From Bacteroidales bacterium (GTDB taxonomy: Bacteria > Bacteroidota > Bacteroidia > Bacteroidales > UBA932), in contig JAKSJQ010000005.1 in the NCBI GenBank assembly GCA_024402115.1, positions 1 to 64,000 of the forward strand: a stretch of DNA of 64,000 bases, in the 5' to 3' direction. Within the stretch, counting starts at the first letter, position 1, and the number at the start of each line of letters is the position of its first letter. Shown here piece after piece: positions 1 through 7,836 of this stretch. A program made the translations under genes and the position numbers. The notes below the pieces were generated by a model. The model saw nothing but the letters and a program-made list of their open reading frames with translations, ran no database searches and was not told where the DNA came from.

Positions 1-989
1 ACTTCGGTGAGGTCGCGATATGTGACTACAGGCAGGTGGACAACGCCTGCGTGAACTGCCATATACACGGCCAGCAGCGCGGAGACCTTTCCATGTTCTA
101 CGTCCGCGGGCCCAAGGGCGGTGCGATCCTCAACCGCGGAGGAAAGCTCCGGAAGCTCAATCTCAAGGCCGAAGGAATGCTCTCCGGCACTGTCTATGGC
201 GAACTCCACCCTTCCGGCAGATTCGGCGTTTTCTCGACCAACATCATCATCCCCGGGCTCCACGCGATGGCCGGAAAGAGGACCGAGGTGTATGATACCG
301 CATCCGACCTCACCGTCGCAGATTTCGACAACAACAGAATGATCAACCAGGCCCATGTCTCACGTGCTGACAGGTTCGAGACCTTCCCATGCTTCTCGGC
401 GGACGGAGAGTGGGTCTACTACTGCGTCGCCGACACCGTGGCAATCCCTAAGGACATCGAGAATCTCCGCTACCACCTCGTGCGCGTCGCTTTCGATGCG
501 GAAACAGGAGAAATGGGTGAGCAGGTGGATACGATATGGAACGCAAACGTCCACAATGCCTCTGCATGCCATCCGAAGGCTTCTCCTGACGGCCGCTGGC
601 TGATGTTCACCGTCGCGGATTACGGCACCTTCCCGATCAATCACAGCGAGAGTACGCTGAACATCGTGGACCTCAGGACGGGAGAGGTCTGCGCTCTCGA
701 CTCCATCCACGACGATGCGTCGGACACATTCCACAGCTGGTCTTCCGACGGCCGCTGGTTCGTGTTCGCGAGCAAGAGGGGCGATTCCCAGTTCAGCCGT
801 GCATATTTCTGCCGACTGGACGAAGACGGCACTCCGACCAAGCCCTTCATGCTTCCGCAGAAGTCTTCGCGCTTCTACGAGAACAGCATGAAGTCATTCA
901 ATGTGCCTGACCTCGGACGCGGGAGCGTCGGCATCACTGCAGCTGACGCCGGCAGACTTTATGAGCAGGAAAGCGAACTTTTCAATTAA
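1..989 (+). CDS. TolB-like beta-propeller protein with CxxCH motif (5' truncated by window edge)
   Basis: The frame is open from base 3 to the TAA at 987-989 with no start before the window edge, so only the C-terminal part (about 328 residues) is present; the GTG at 36 is internal. Near the visible start is a CVNCH motif (codons 48-62), a c-type haem signature or a structural cysteine pair. After it, at least three PD40/TolB-like repeats of the form S-x-D-G-x-W-x-x-F are visible (FSADGEWVYY, SPDGRWLMF, SSDGRWFVF), as in six-bladed propellers. Known families with this mix are periplasmic or surface proteins of Bacteroidota; a precise function is not known to me. The next gene is a small lipoprotein 29 nt downstream, probably in the same transcript. 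Confidence 0.8.
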   Translation, partial: FGEVAICDYRQVDNACVNCHIHGQQRGDLSMFYVRGPKGGAILNRGGKLRKLNLKAEGMLSGTVYGELHPSGRFGVFSTNIIIPGLHAMAGKRTEVYDTASDLTVADFDNNRMINQAHVSRADRFETFPCFSADGEWVYYCVADTVAIPKDIENLRYHLVRVAFDAETGEMGEQVDTIWNANVHNASACHPKASPDGRWLMFTVADYGTFPINHSESTLNIVDLRTGEVCALDSIHDDASDTFHSWSSDGRWFVFASKRGDSQFSRAYFCRLDEDGTPTKPFMLPQKSSRFYENSMKSFNVPDLGRGSVGITAADAGRLYEQESELFN

Positions 990-1018
990 CTTTGTCGAAC
1001 AGATCAAAAAGCAGCGGA

Positions 1019-1384
1019 ATGAAAAGATTCATATTGATGGCGGCATTCGTGATTCTCGCCGCAGTCTCATGTCAGAAGGACGTCGTGATCGACTATCCTC
1101 ACGGTTGCATCTACAGGGCGAAACTCAATGTTCTTGATTCTGAACATCCGAACAAGACCTATCAGTCAGAGGTCACTTTCAGCCTCAGAGAGGACCGCTT
1201 CTCGATAAAGAACGAGTACACCGGCGAAAAGCTCTATGCGGAATACGAGATGGATGACCACACCGCACGCGACGACAAGGGCCAGCTGATGACCTTCTCC
1301 GACGACTGGAAGAGTTTCAAGTACAAGAACCTCACCTACTATCTCGAGGACTTTGTACCTGAACTGTACAACAGATACAAATAG
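1019..1384 (+). CDS. small putative lipoprotein, unknown function
   Basis: This encodes 121 residues. I chose the ATG at 1019 rather than an upstream TTG at 992 because it gives a clean lipoprotein signal peptide, with a lysine-arginine start, a hydrophobic core and a lipobox ending LAAVSC. The mature protein is polar with many Tyr, Asp and Lys residues, has no cysteine motif and no domain I recognise. It follows the TolB-like gene closely on the same strand and converges with the M61 peptidase gene, from which it is only 8 nt away. Attachment to the inner or outer membrane is inferred from the lipobox alone. No function is proposed. Confidence 0.65.
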   Translation: MKRFILMAAFVILAAVSCQKDVVIDYPHGCIYRAKLNVLDSEHPNKTYQSEVTFSLREDRFSIKNEYTGEKLYAEYEMDDHTARDDKGQLMTFSDDWKSFKYKNLTYYLEDFVPELYNRYK

Positions 1385-1392
1385 GAAAGGCG

Positions 1393-2871
1393 TCAGTTCC
1401 TGACCATTTTCCAAGTCTCACGATCGATACTGATTCCGGCAGGCGTCAGTATCGATTCGTAGTCAATCTCGTCAGCAGTGTCGACATAATGCCTTATCAT
1501 ATCCAGTTTACCGCCAGCAATTTCCTCGGCCGCAGACCATAATTCCTCTTCGGTGAATCCTCTCCTGAGCTCCTTGTAGAACCTGTCGTAGAGAAGCTTC
1601 ATCAGATCGTCAAGACTTCTCGTGCCTGAGGTCATGGTACGGATGCAGGCGTCGAAAAGGAATCCGATCACCGGACCCTTGACGTAGTAGGAGATGGTTG
1701 TGGCTGAGTGGTTTGCGTTGTTGTTGAAGAAATTCAGCCAGATGTCGTAGCTGCTCTCACGCATGCTCATGTGGAGCCTTCCCTCGGTCTTCTGGGTGCT
1801 TCGGATGTAGTCGGAAATGAAATCGAGATGCTCCTGGTCGGAGATTATGCCTGCCTTCATGAGAAGGTAGCTTTCGTAGTAGCAGGTGATGCCCTCGCTG
1901 AACCACAGACCGGTGGTGAAGTTCTCCCTGTCATAGTCGAAAGGACCTAGCTCGAGCGGTCTGATCGCCTTCACGTTGTAGTTGTGGAAGTACTCATGTG
2001 TGAGGAACATGAGCTCGTCAAGGTATTCTGCGCGGGTTGCGAAGTCCCAGTGGCCGGCGGTGTAGTCAGCCTGCGACGACTGGTGCTCGAGGCCTCCCCT
2101 TCCTTCGCCAAGAAGGATGAGGTGGTAGGATTCGTAAGGTGTCTCTCCGAAGATTTCCACAGCCTGGTCGACAGCCTTGAGGAAGTCTTCCGCCATCGGA
2201 CTCTCCTCGAAGCCCTGAGGAGTCTCGAGGGCGAATTCATAGAGATGTCCTCCGTGCTCGACCTGCTTCACATATTGGTTTCCGAGAAGGAATGGAGAGT
2301 CGTAGAGTACATCGAAGTCAGGTGCTTCATATCTTCCATCAACATTCTCAAGAGAGGTGGAGATCCTGCTCCATTTTTCGGGGAGTTCGAATCCGACGCT
2401 GACCGGATGGTCTATGTCCCCGGCGACATGCATGAACACTCCATTGCCCGGAACGAAAGCCGCGTTCTCCTCCACCCTGCACTCGGCGACGGTGCGGAAA
2501 TCGGAGAAGATCCTGTACCTGACATGGACTGTGTCGGCGGTCTCCACCACCCATGAGTTCTTGCCTTTCTTCTCCCAGTTGAGAGTATTGCCGTTCTGGT
2601 CGATGGCTTCGAAGCCGGTGAGATCCTTCGGATAGTCAATGATAATGTAATATCCCGGAGCCCATACAGGAAGTTTGAACTCTACCGTCTCCTGACGCTT
2701 CCCTGTCGGGATATATGTCATGTCGACGTCGATATATTTCTCCGGAATGTCGAACGACAGATCGTAGCTGATCTCGTATGACGGGTTTGCTTCACTCTGG
2801 GAACCTGCTCCCTTATGAGTGCATGCTGTCATGATGGCGAACGCGAGTATTGCGAATATGGACTTTTTCAT
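1393..2871 (-). CDS. M61 family metallopeptidase lipoprotein (glycyl aminopeptidase-like)
   Basis: The 492-residue product starts at the ATG at 2871, which gives a signal peptide with lipobox IMTAC (Cys17); a longer reading frame upstream adds no signal-like sequence. Zinc ligands are visible as HEYFH (His292, Glu293, His296) and a downstream GLWFSEG segment with Glu326 as the likely third ligand, the pattern of M61 gluzincins. An N-terminal beta-rich domain precedes the catalytic part. M61 enzymes are aminopeptidases with preference for N-terminal Gly or Ala. Family members usually run to about 600 residues with a C-terminal PDZ domain; none is visible here. The protein is expected at the periplasmic face or cell surface. 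Confidence 0.85.
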   Translation of the reverse strand: MKKSIFAILAFAIMTACTHKGAGSQSEANPSYEISYDLSFDIPEKYIDVDMTYIPTGKRQETVEFKLPVWAPGYYIIIDYPKDLTGFEAIDQNGNTLNWEKKGKNSWVVETADTVHVRYRIFSDFRTVAECRVEENAAFVPGNGVFMHVAGDIDHPVSVGFELPEKWSRISTSLENVDGRYEAPDFDVLYDSPFLLGNQYVKQVEHGGHLYEFALETPQGFEESPMAEDFLKAVDQAVEIFGETPYESYHLILLGEGRGGLEHQSSQADYTAGHWDFATRAEYLDELMFLTHEYFHNYNVKAIRPLELGPFDYDRENFTTGLWFSEGITCYYESYLLMKAGIISDQEHLDFISDYIRSTQKTEGRLHMSMRESSYDIWLNFFNNNANHSATTISYYVKGPVIGFLFDACIRTMTSGTRSLDDLMKLLYDRFYKELRRGFTEEELWSAAEEIAGGKLDMIRHYVDTADEIDYESILTPAGISIDRETWKMVRN

Positions 2872-2923
2872 GTGCCGTTTCACTTTTGTGGAGCGAAGAT
2901 AACAATAATTATTTTCCCGTCCG

Positions 2924-2960
2924 CAAATAAAAGCCGGGAGCACCTCACGGCGGTCCCGGC
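2924..2960 (-). terminator. Rho-independent terminator after the ferritin gene
   Basis: Inverted arms GCCGGGA (2933-2939) and TCCCGGC (2954-2960), with partial inner pairing, are followed on the minus strand by a TTTTATTT tract. It lies about 100 nt past the ferritin stop codon and between it and the M61 gene. Confidence 0.7.
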
Positions 2961-2981
2961 CCTTTTCCCCTTTGCTGCTTG

Positions 2982-3013
2982 GACGAATGTCCTTTCAATC
3001 AGACGAATGTCCT
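2982..3013. repeat. 12-bp direct repeat, 20-bp period
   Basis: GACGAATGTCCT occurs at 2982-2993 and again at 3002-3013. The spacing of two helical turns and the position upstream of the M61 gene fit a pair of regulator half-sites, but nothing else supports this. Confidence 0.4.
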
Positions 3014-3057
3014 CTGAATAAGAAATTGTATAAGCCTTTGGCTTTGAAAGCTGTGTG

Positions 3058-3579
3058 TCAGTTGTGCCTGCGCAGCGGCTCTGCGGTGCAATATTGACGC
3101 TCACCCATCTCTTCGTCCAGTTCATGGATCGCGAGCGCATCCTTACCTGCCCTTTCGAACTCCATGAGTTTCTGGGCTGCGTCGCATTCTTCCTCCACCT
3201 GTTCGTCGATAAACCACTGGAGCCGGCTCAGGGTCGCGTAGTCCCCCTCCTGCATAGCGAGAGTCACCAGGTCCGTCACCATTTCGGTGACCCTTCTCTC
3301 GTGTGCAAGCGTATCTTCGAACATCTCCTGCGGGTTGCTCCATTCCGATGGCACATCGGAGATGGGTTTGAGCGTCACCTTCGCTCCGCATTGCTGCATG
3401 TATGACTCGAGTATCCTCGCATGGTCCTGCTCCTCCATCCACTGTACGAAGAACCAGTTTGCGATGCCCTCCAGCGCCTTGTGGCTGGCGTCGAGCGACA
3501 TTGCGAGGTATAGGTACGCCGACCAAAGCTCGGCGTTGATCTGCTCGTTGAGAGCATGGTTCATATTCTTTGAGATCAT
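3058..3579 (-). CDS. ftnA: ferritin (non-haem)
   Basis: A 173-residue four-helix ferritin that stores iron by oxidising Fe(II) inside a 24-subunit cage in the cytoplasm. The N-terminal helix has NAELWSAYLYLAMS with Glu17 of the ferroxidase site, and the second helix has MEEQDHAR with Glu50 and His53 as metal ligands. The WFIDEQVEEE segment supplies further acidic ligands. Length matches the usual 160-175 residues. It lies 18 nt downstream of the superoxide reductase gene on the same strand, so the two form an oxygen and iron stress operon: the reductase makes hydrogen peroxide and ferritin removes the iron that would drive Fenton chemistry. A terminator follows at 2924-2960. Confidence 0.93.
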   Translation of the reverse strand: MISKNMNHALNEQINAELWSAYLYLAMSLDASHKALEGIANWFFVQWMEEQDHARILESYMQQCGAKVTLKPISDVPSEWSNPQEMFEDTLAHERRVTEMVTDLVTLAMQEGDYATLSRLQWFIDEQVEEECDAAQKLMEFERAGKDALAIHELDEEMGERQYCTAEPLRRHN

Positions 3580-3597
3580 GGCGTAGAAATTTTGTGG

Positions 3598-3978
3598 TTA
3601 AAGTTCAATCCTCCAGAGCCCGTGCTTGTTGCAGTAGGCGTATGCTGCGACGGGCTTGTCCTCGCATACGCTGAAGTCGGCCTCCGCCGGGCCGTCGGCA
3701 CTGAGATAGCGCAACTGCCCTCCATGCTCGGTTTCCAGGTAGATGAACATGATACGATGCTCCTTGGTCATAGGGTGCGGAGTGGCTCCGATCTTGACTC
3801 TGTAGGTGCATTTGTTCACATGCTCGATACATGGGAGATGGTGCTCGATGAGACTGTCTGAGGCCTCGGGAGCGAGCTCTTTCATTTCTCTTCCGCAACA
3901 GTCCGGATCAACTCCGCTGTCCAGAATTTTCGCGATGAGGTTTCCGCACATCGTGCATAAGTAGAATCTTGTTGCCAT
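3598..3978 (-). CDS. dfx: desulfoferrodoxin / superoxide reductase (two-iron class)
   Basis: This 126-residue protein reduces superoxide to hydrogen peroxide without making oxygen, as is usual in anaerobes. Residues 1-35 form the desulforedoxin Fe(Cys)4 centre with Cys8-x-x-Cys11 and Cys27-Cys28. The rest is the SOR domain, with iron-ligand candidates in the EHH segment (45-47), His68, His74 and the C-terminal YCNKHGLW. In most SORs the first segment reads EKH, so the usual catalytic lysine is a histidine (His46) here. It is the first gene of an operon with ferritin and is divergent from a LysR-family gene, which may control it. A -7 box lies at 4008-4015. Confidence 0.92.
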   Translation of the reverse strand: MATRFYLCTMCGNLIAKILDSGVDPDCCGREMKELAPEASDSLIEHHLPCIEHVNKCTYRVKIGATPHPMTKEHRIMFIYLETEHGGQLRYLSADGPAEADFSVCEDKPVAAYAYCNKHGLWRIEL

Positions 3979-4007
3979 AAGCTTGAGTCTTAAATGTTTT
4001 GGTGCTG

Positions 4008-4015
4008 CAAAGGTA
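4008..4015 (-). promoter_or_regulatory. -7 box of dfx promoter
   Basis: On the minus strand this reads TACCTTTG and matches the Bacteroidota consensus TAnnTTTG. It ends 29 nt before the dfx ATG. No TTG at the expected -33 spacing was found. Confidence 0.55.
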
Positions 4016-4061
4016 GAAGACGACTATTGACGGATTTAATTAAATTATTAGTATTTTTCTA

Positions 4062-4091
4062 TTGCAGCTATTGGTAATTTCAATACATTTG
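4062..4091 (+). promoter_or_regulatory. promoter of the LysR gene (TTG-N19-TACATTTG)
   Basis: TTG at 4062-4064 and TACATTTG at 4084-4091 are separated by 19 bp, a full match to the Bacteroidota housekeeping promoter. Only four bases (CGGC) separate the -7 box from the ATG at 4096, so transcription should begin at or next to the start codon, giving a leaderless mRNA. Confidence 0.75.
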
Positions 4092-4095
4092 CGGC

Positions 4096-5001
4096 ATGGA
4101 ACTAAGGCAGCTAAGATACTTCGTGACGGTAGCGCGCACCCTCAATTTTTCTGAGGCATCGCGCCGTCTCTTCATTACCCAGGGAACCCTTTCCCAGCAG
4201 ATACGACAGCTCGAGGACGAGGCCGGCTCGAGACTTTTCGAACGCACCTCCCACAGCGTCGCGCTCACCGAGGCCGGAGAGGAACTCCTGCCCCTTGCGA
4301 TAGCTACCCTGGAGGCTTCGGACGCATGTCTGGAAAGGATGAAGGAACTCCGCGGCTCTCTCACAGGTACGCTGAACATCGGCACCACCCAATCCTTCAT
4401 AACGGTCGTGGGAGAAGCGGTGAAGAGCTTCATGAAGGAGCACCGCGACGTCAAGCTCAACGTCAGCGTCGACACCGCGGCTGACCTTCTGGAGAAGCTT
4501 CGCGACAGGGAGATTGACATGGCCCTGGCGTTCAGGTCCATCGAGAAGTTCGAGGACATCGAGTCCGAGGTGCTCTTCAAGACCAGTCTCTGCGTGGTGG
4601 TGAGGGGTGATCATCCGCTGGCTGCTCACGATTCGCTGCGTCTTTCCGACCTTGCCGGCCATGGGCTCATACTCCCCGGAAAGGGACTACAGTCGCGTCG
4701 CGCCGTTGATCGCTTCGTCGGCATCGATACGAGCGCCTTGGACGTCAGGGCCGAGTTCAATGACCCTGAGGCCATCATGGACATGGTCCAGAGCACAGGC
4801 CTCGCGACCATAGTCTCGCCTATCGCGGCATGCTACCGCCCAAAGCTCAGGACCATCCCTCTGGAGGGCGGAAAGTTCGTGATGACCGGCTGCGTACACC
4901 GTCTCAAGGAAGGCTATCGCAAGCACTCTTCCGAGGTCTTTCTCTCCGCCCTTCGCGATGCTGCTTCTCTCGAGCGAATCAGCGGCGGTCTCACTATGTG
5001 A
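4096..5001 (+). CDS. LysR-family transcriptional regulator
   Basis: A 301-residue regulator with the standard LysR layout: a winged helix-turn-helix at residues 1-60 (MELRQLRYFV, then TQGTLSQQIRQLE as recognition region), a linker helix, and a type 2 periplasmic-binding-like effector domain from about residue 90. It is divergent from dfx-ftnA with 117 nt between the start codons, the usual position for a LysR regulator and its target. The effector is unknown. One cysteine sits near residue 174 and others further on, but I do not see the paired OxyR cysteines clearly enough to call it OxyR. Its start codon lies four bases after a -7 box. Confidence 0.9.
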   Translation: MELRQLRYFVTVARTLNFSEASRRLFITQGTLSQQIRQLEDEAGSRLFERTSHSVALTEAGEELLPLAIATLEASDACLERMKELRGSLTGTLNIGTTQSFITVVGEAVKSFMKEHRDVKLNVSVDTAADLLEKLRDREIDMALAFRSIEKFEDIESEVLFKTSLCVVVRGDHPLAAHDSLRLSDLAGHGLILPGKGLQSRRAVDRFVGIDTSALDVRAEFNDPEAIMDMVQSTGLATIVSPIAACYRPKLRTIPLEGGKFVMTGCVHRLKEGYRKHSSEVFLSALRDAASLERISGGLTM

Positions 5002-5042
5002 GAAAGTGTTTGTATGATTCTAGGAATACCGGGATTTTCGCA

Positions 5043-5050
5043 TATATTTG
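5043..5050 (+). promoter_or_regulatory. -7 box upstream of the TonB receptor operon
   Basis: TATATTTG matches TAnnTTTG and ends 29 nt before the ATG at 5080. No TTG at 19-21 bp spacing is present, so another upstream element or an activator may be used. Confidence 0.55.
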
Positions 5051-5079
5051 CGACCGTTATTTAACATTCTATAGCATAG

Positions 5080-7836
5080 ATGCTTAAAAAGTTATTTTAT
5101 GTCATAATTGCGCTGACTTTGGCCGTCTTGCCTTTGTCTGCGCAGAATTCCTCATCCAAGTCCAAGACCTCGTCTGTGACGCTGAGCTTGAAGGTCATTT
5201 CCGACGAGGACGGTGAGCCGGTCTTCGGAGCGGCATGCACCCTTCCGGAGTATGGACTTTTCGGACTCACGGACGATAAGGGAGTGGCTGTGATCAGCAA
5301 GGTTCCCGTTGGCAAGACCGAACTCCTGATCCAGCTTCTCGGATTCGAGGACCACAAGCAGGAAATCGAACTCACTGCGGACAGGACGCTCAACGTCAAA
5401 CTCCTCGTCTCGTCACTTGCTCTCGAGCAGGTCGTCGTGACCGCGACCTCGAGCGCTGCAGGTTCGTCGACCAGTTCCAACATCGGTCGTATGGCCATCG
5501 ACCATCTTCAGGCGACCAGCCTCAAGGATATCATGCAGCTTCTCCCAGGCCAGCTGATGACCAACAACGACATGACCTCGGAGGAGAAGGTGACCATCCG
5601 TACCCTTTCCAACTCAAGCGCGAACAACGCGTTCGGAACCTCGATCATGGTCGATGGAGTTCCGATTTCGGACAATACATCCATTTCCGACAAGGTCAGT
5701 GGTGCTTCCGGAGGTGCTGGTGTTGACCTCAGGCAGATCAGCGCGGACAACATCGAGTCCGTGGAGGTCATCCGAGGAATTCCTTCGGCCGAGTATGGCG
5801 ACCTTACATCAGGAGCCGTGATCGTGAACACGAAGGCAGGCTATACTCCGTACGAGGTTAGGGCGAAGGTCAATCCGACGACTTTCAACACCTCACTCGG
5901 CAAGGGATGGAAATTCTCCAAGAAGGCAGGTAGCCTCAATGTCAACGCTGACTATGCGAGGGCTTCCGGCGATCCACGTAACAAGAGCCGCTCATTCGAC
6001 CGAACCAGCGGTGGCATCACATACAGCAACACCATTGGACGCAACTGGTCCACCACGACGAAGTTCAACTTCAGCAGCATCGTGGACCTCAGGAAGGCTG
6101 ATCCGGACCTTGCTGTAGAGGGTACCGAGACCGGTCAGAAACAATATACCCTCCGTTTCTCGCACAATGGAAGGCTTTCTCCGAACAGGAAGCTTTCAAG
6201 GTCGCTGAACTACTCTCTCGGATTCTCGATGAGCGAGTCGGATTCATGGACCTCGAGCATCGTGGCGACCGACGGTGGTATGCCAGTCATCAGTTCCTTG
6301 GTGAACGGTTACTACCAGGTTCCTTATATCACCGAATCCTACAGGGCTAAGGGCGGCACCGAGTCTCGTCCTATGAACTTCTACTCGAAGATAGGAAACG
6401 TGTTCACGGCGAACACCAGGCACGTGAGCCAGCGCTTCAACATGGGTGCTGAGTACAAATGGGAATCCAACAAGGCCAGGGGATATTACAACGAGGATGA
6501 TTTCATGCCGCTGCGTCCGAACAGCAACGGCCGTCCGCGTCCATACTTCGATATACCTGCCCTGAACCAGATTTCCGCATATTTCGAGGACAACGTAAAG
6601 GTGGAGATCAGCAAGCACATGGAATTAAGGCTCCAGGCCGGCGTGCGCTTCGACATGCTTCAGCCGGGACGCACCGAGCAGGTGAGCTCAGTCTCCCCTC
6701 GCTTCAACGGATCGTTCAAGGTCACCGACTGGCTTACCTTCCGCGGAGGTTGGGGTATGAACAACAAGACCCCAGGACTCTCTCACCTCTATCCTGAGCC
6801 AAAGTACATGGACCGTGAGGCGGCGATCTATCTCCCTTCTGACGTGACCAAGAGGCTGGTGGTCTACAACACCCATATCACCGAGGTGGAGCGCAACAAC
6901 TCCCTGAAGAACGCGACCAACAGCAAGACCGAGTTCGGCTTCGACATCAGCCTGAAGAACGGCATGAGCTTCTCTGTCGTGGCATATCAGGACTACATGA
7001 AGAACGGATTCGGCAACCTCACCGAGTACAGCACCTACTACTCGAACTATTACACTGCTGAGAAGGGTATCATCATCGACAAGGACGGCGTTCCTTCCGT
7101 GGACTGGGTCAATCCGGCGAGGGTCGACACTGTCTACACCACCAGCGGCCGCATCGGAAACACCCAGGCGAGCCTCGACCGTGGAGTCGAGTTTGACTTC
7201 AACCTGGGTCATATCAAGGCTATCAACACCTCCGTGATACTTTCCGGAGCGTATATGGAGAGCCAGACATGGACCACGGGACCGAACTTCTCGAACCCAT
7301 CCGGAATACCGGCGAGCTCGGTGTATGCGCAGGGCGGATCGAACACTCCTCCGTTCAAGCTCCAGTACCCAAGCGGCCTTCAGCGGGACATCCACAGGAC
7401 GTTCAGCACCAACCTTCGCCCCGTGTGCAACATCCCGAGGATGAAGATGGTAATCTCTGCATCGAACCAGTTCATCTTCTACCAGTACCAGCACAACACT
7501 AACCAGAAGAGCGACCCTATCGGTTGGCTCGACACGGATCTGAGCTGGCATCCAATCACCCAGGAGATGCTGGACAATCCGGATTACAGGATCAAGGGCA
7601 TCCTGCTCTCTTCGCAGAGAAGGAATCCGGCGGACAGCAAGGCTGTGACCCAGCCACCGATCTGGCTCATGAACCTCAGGCTCACGAAGGACGTTTCACG
7701 AAACTTCGGTTTCTCGTTCTTTGCGAACAATGCCCTCTATTTCATGCCATACCAGTCAAGCTCATATTCGGGCACGCTCACGGAGAGGAACTCCGGAACT
7801 TTCTCCTTCGGAGTTGAACTGTACGTTAAGATATGA
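5080..7836 (+). CDS. TonB-dependent outer-membrane receptor
   Basis: A 918-residue receptor and the first gene of a six-gene operon. A signal peptide ends near LSAQ (residue 22). A carboxypeptidase-D regulatory-like domain follows (about 33-115), then a plug domain (about 130-255, with VDGVPI and VEVIRGIPSAEYGDLTSGAVIVNT) and a long 22-strand-type barrel to the end. It should bind a substrate at the cell surface and import it with TonB energy. The substrate is unknown: no SusD partner follows, and instead there is a DUF4876-like lipoprotein whose start overlaps this stop codon by 4 bases. That neighbourhood is typical of a receptor class unlike polysaccharide SusC, possibly for metals, cofactors or peptides. 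Confidence 0.9.
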   Translation: MLKKLFYVIIALTLAVLPLSAQNSSSKSKTSSVTLSLKVISDEDGEPVFGAACTLPEYGLFGLTDDKGVAVISKVPVGKTELLIQLLGFEDHKQEIELTADRTLNVKLLVSSLALEQVVVTATSSAAGSSTSSNIGRMAIDHLQATSLKDIMQLLPGQLMTNNDMTSEEKVTIRTLSNSSANNAFGTSIMVDGVPISDNTSISDKVSGASGGAGVDLRQISADNIESVEVIRGIPSAEYGDLTSGAVIVNTKAGYTPYEVRAKVNPTTFNTSLGKGWKFSKKAGSLNVNADYARASGDPRNKSRSFDRTSGGITYSNTIGRNWSTTTKFNFSSIVDLRKADPDLAVEGTETGQKQYTLRFSHNGRLSPNRKLSRSLNYSLGFSMSESDSWTSSIVATDGGMPVISSLVNGYYQVPYITESYRAKGGTESRPMNFYSKIGNVFTANTRHVSQRFNMGAEYKWESNKARGYYNEDDFMPLRPNSNGRPRPYFDIPALNQISAYFEDNVKVEISKHMELRLQAGVRFDMLQPGRTEQVSSVSPRFNGSFKVTDWLTFRGGWGMNNKTPGLSHLYPEPKYMDREAAIYLPSDVTKRLVVYNTHITEVERNNSLKNATNSKTEFGFDISLKNGMSFSVVAYQDYMKNGFGNLTEYSTYYSNYYTAEKGIIIDKDGVPSVDWVNPARVDTVYTTSGRIGNTQASLDRGVEFDFNLGHIKAINTSVILSGAYMESQTWTTGPNFSNPSGIPASSVYAQGGSNTPPFKLQYPSGLQRDIHRTFSTNLRPVCNIPRMKMVISASNQFIFYQYQHNTNQKSDPIGWLDTDLSWHPITQEMLDNPDYRIKGILLSSQRRNPADSKAVTQPPIWLMNLRLTKDVSRNFGFSFFANNALYFMPYQSSSYSGTLTERNSGTFSFGVELYVKI

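Noticed and set aside
4096..5001. Calling the LysR gene oxyR
   Set aside because: It neighbours oxidative-stress genes, but I could not identify the two redox cysteines at OxyR-like positions with confidence.
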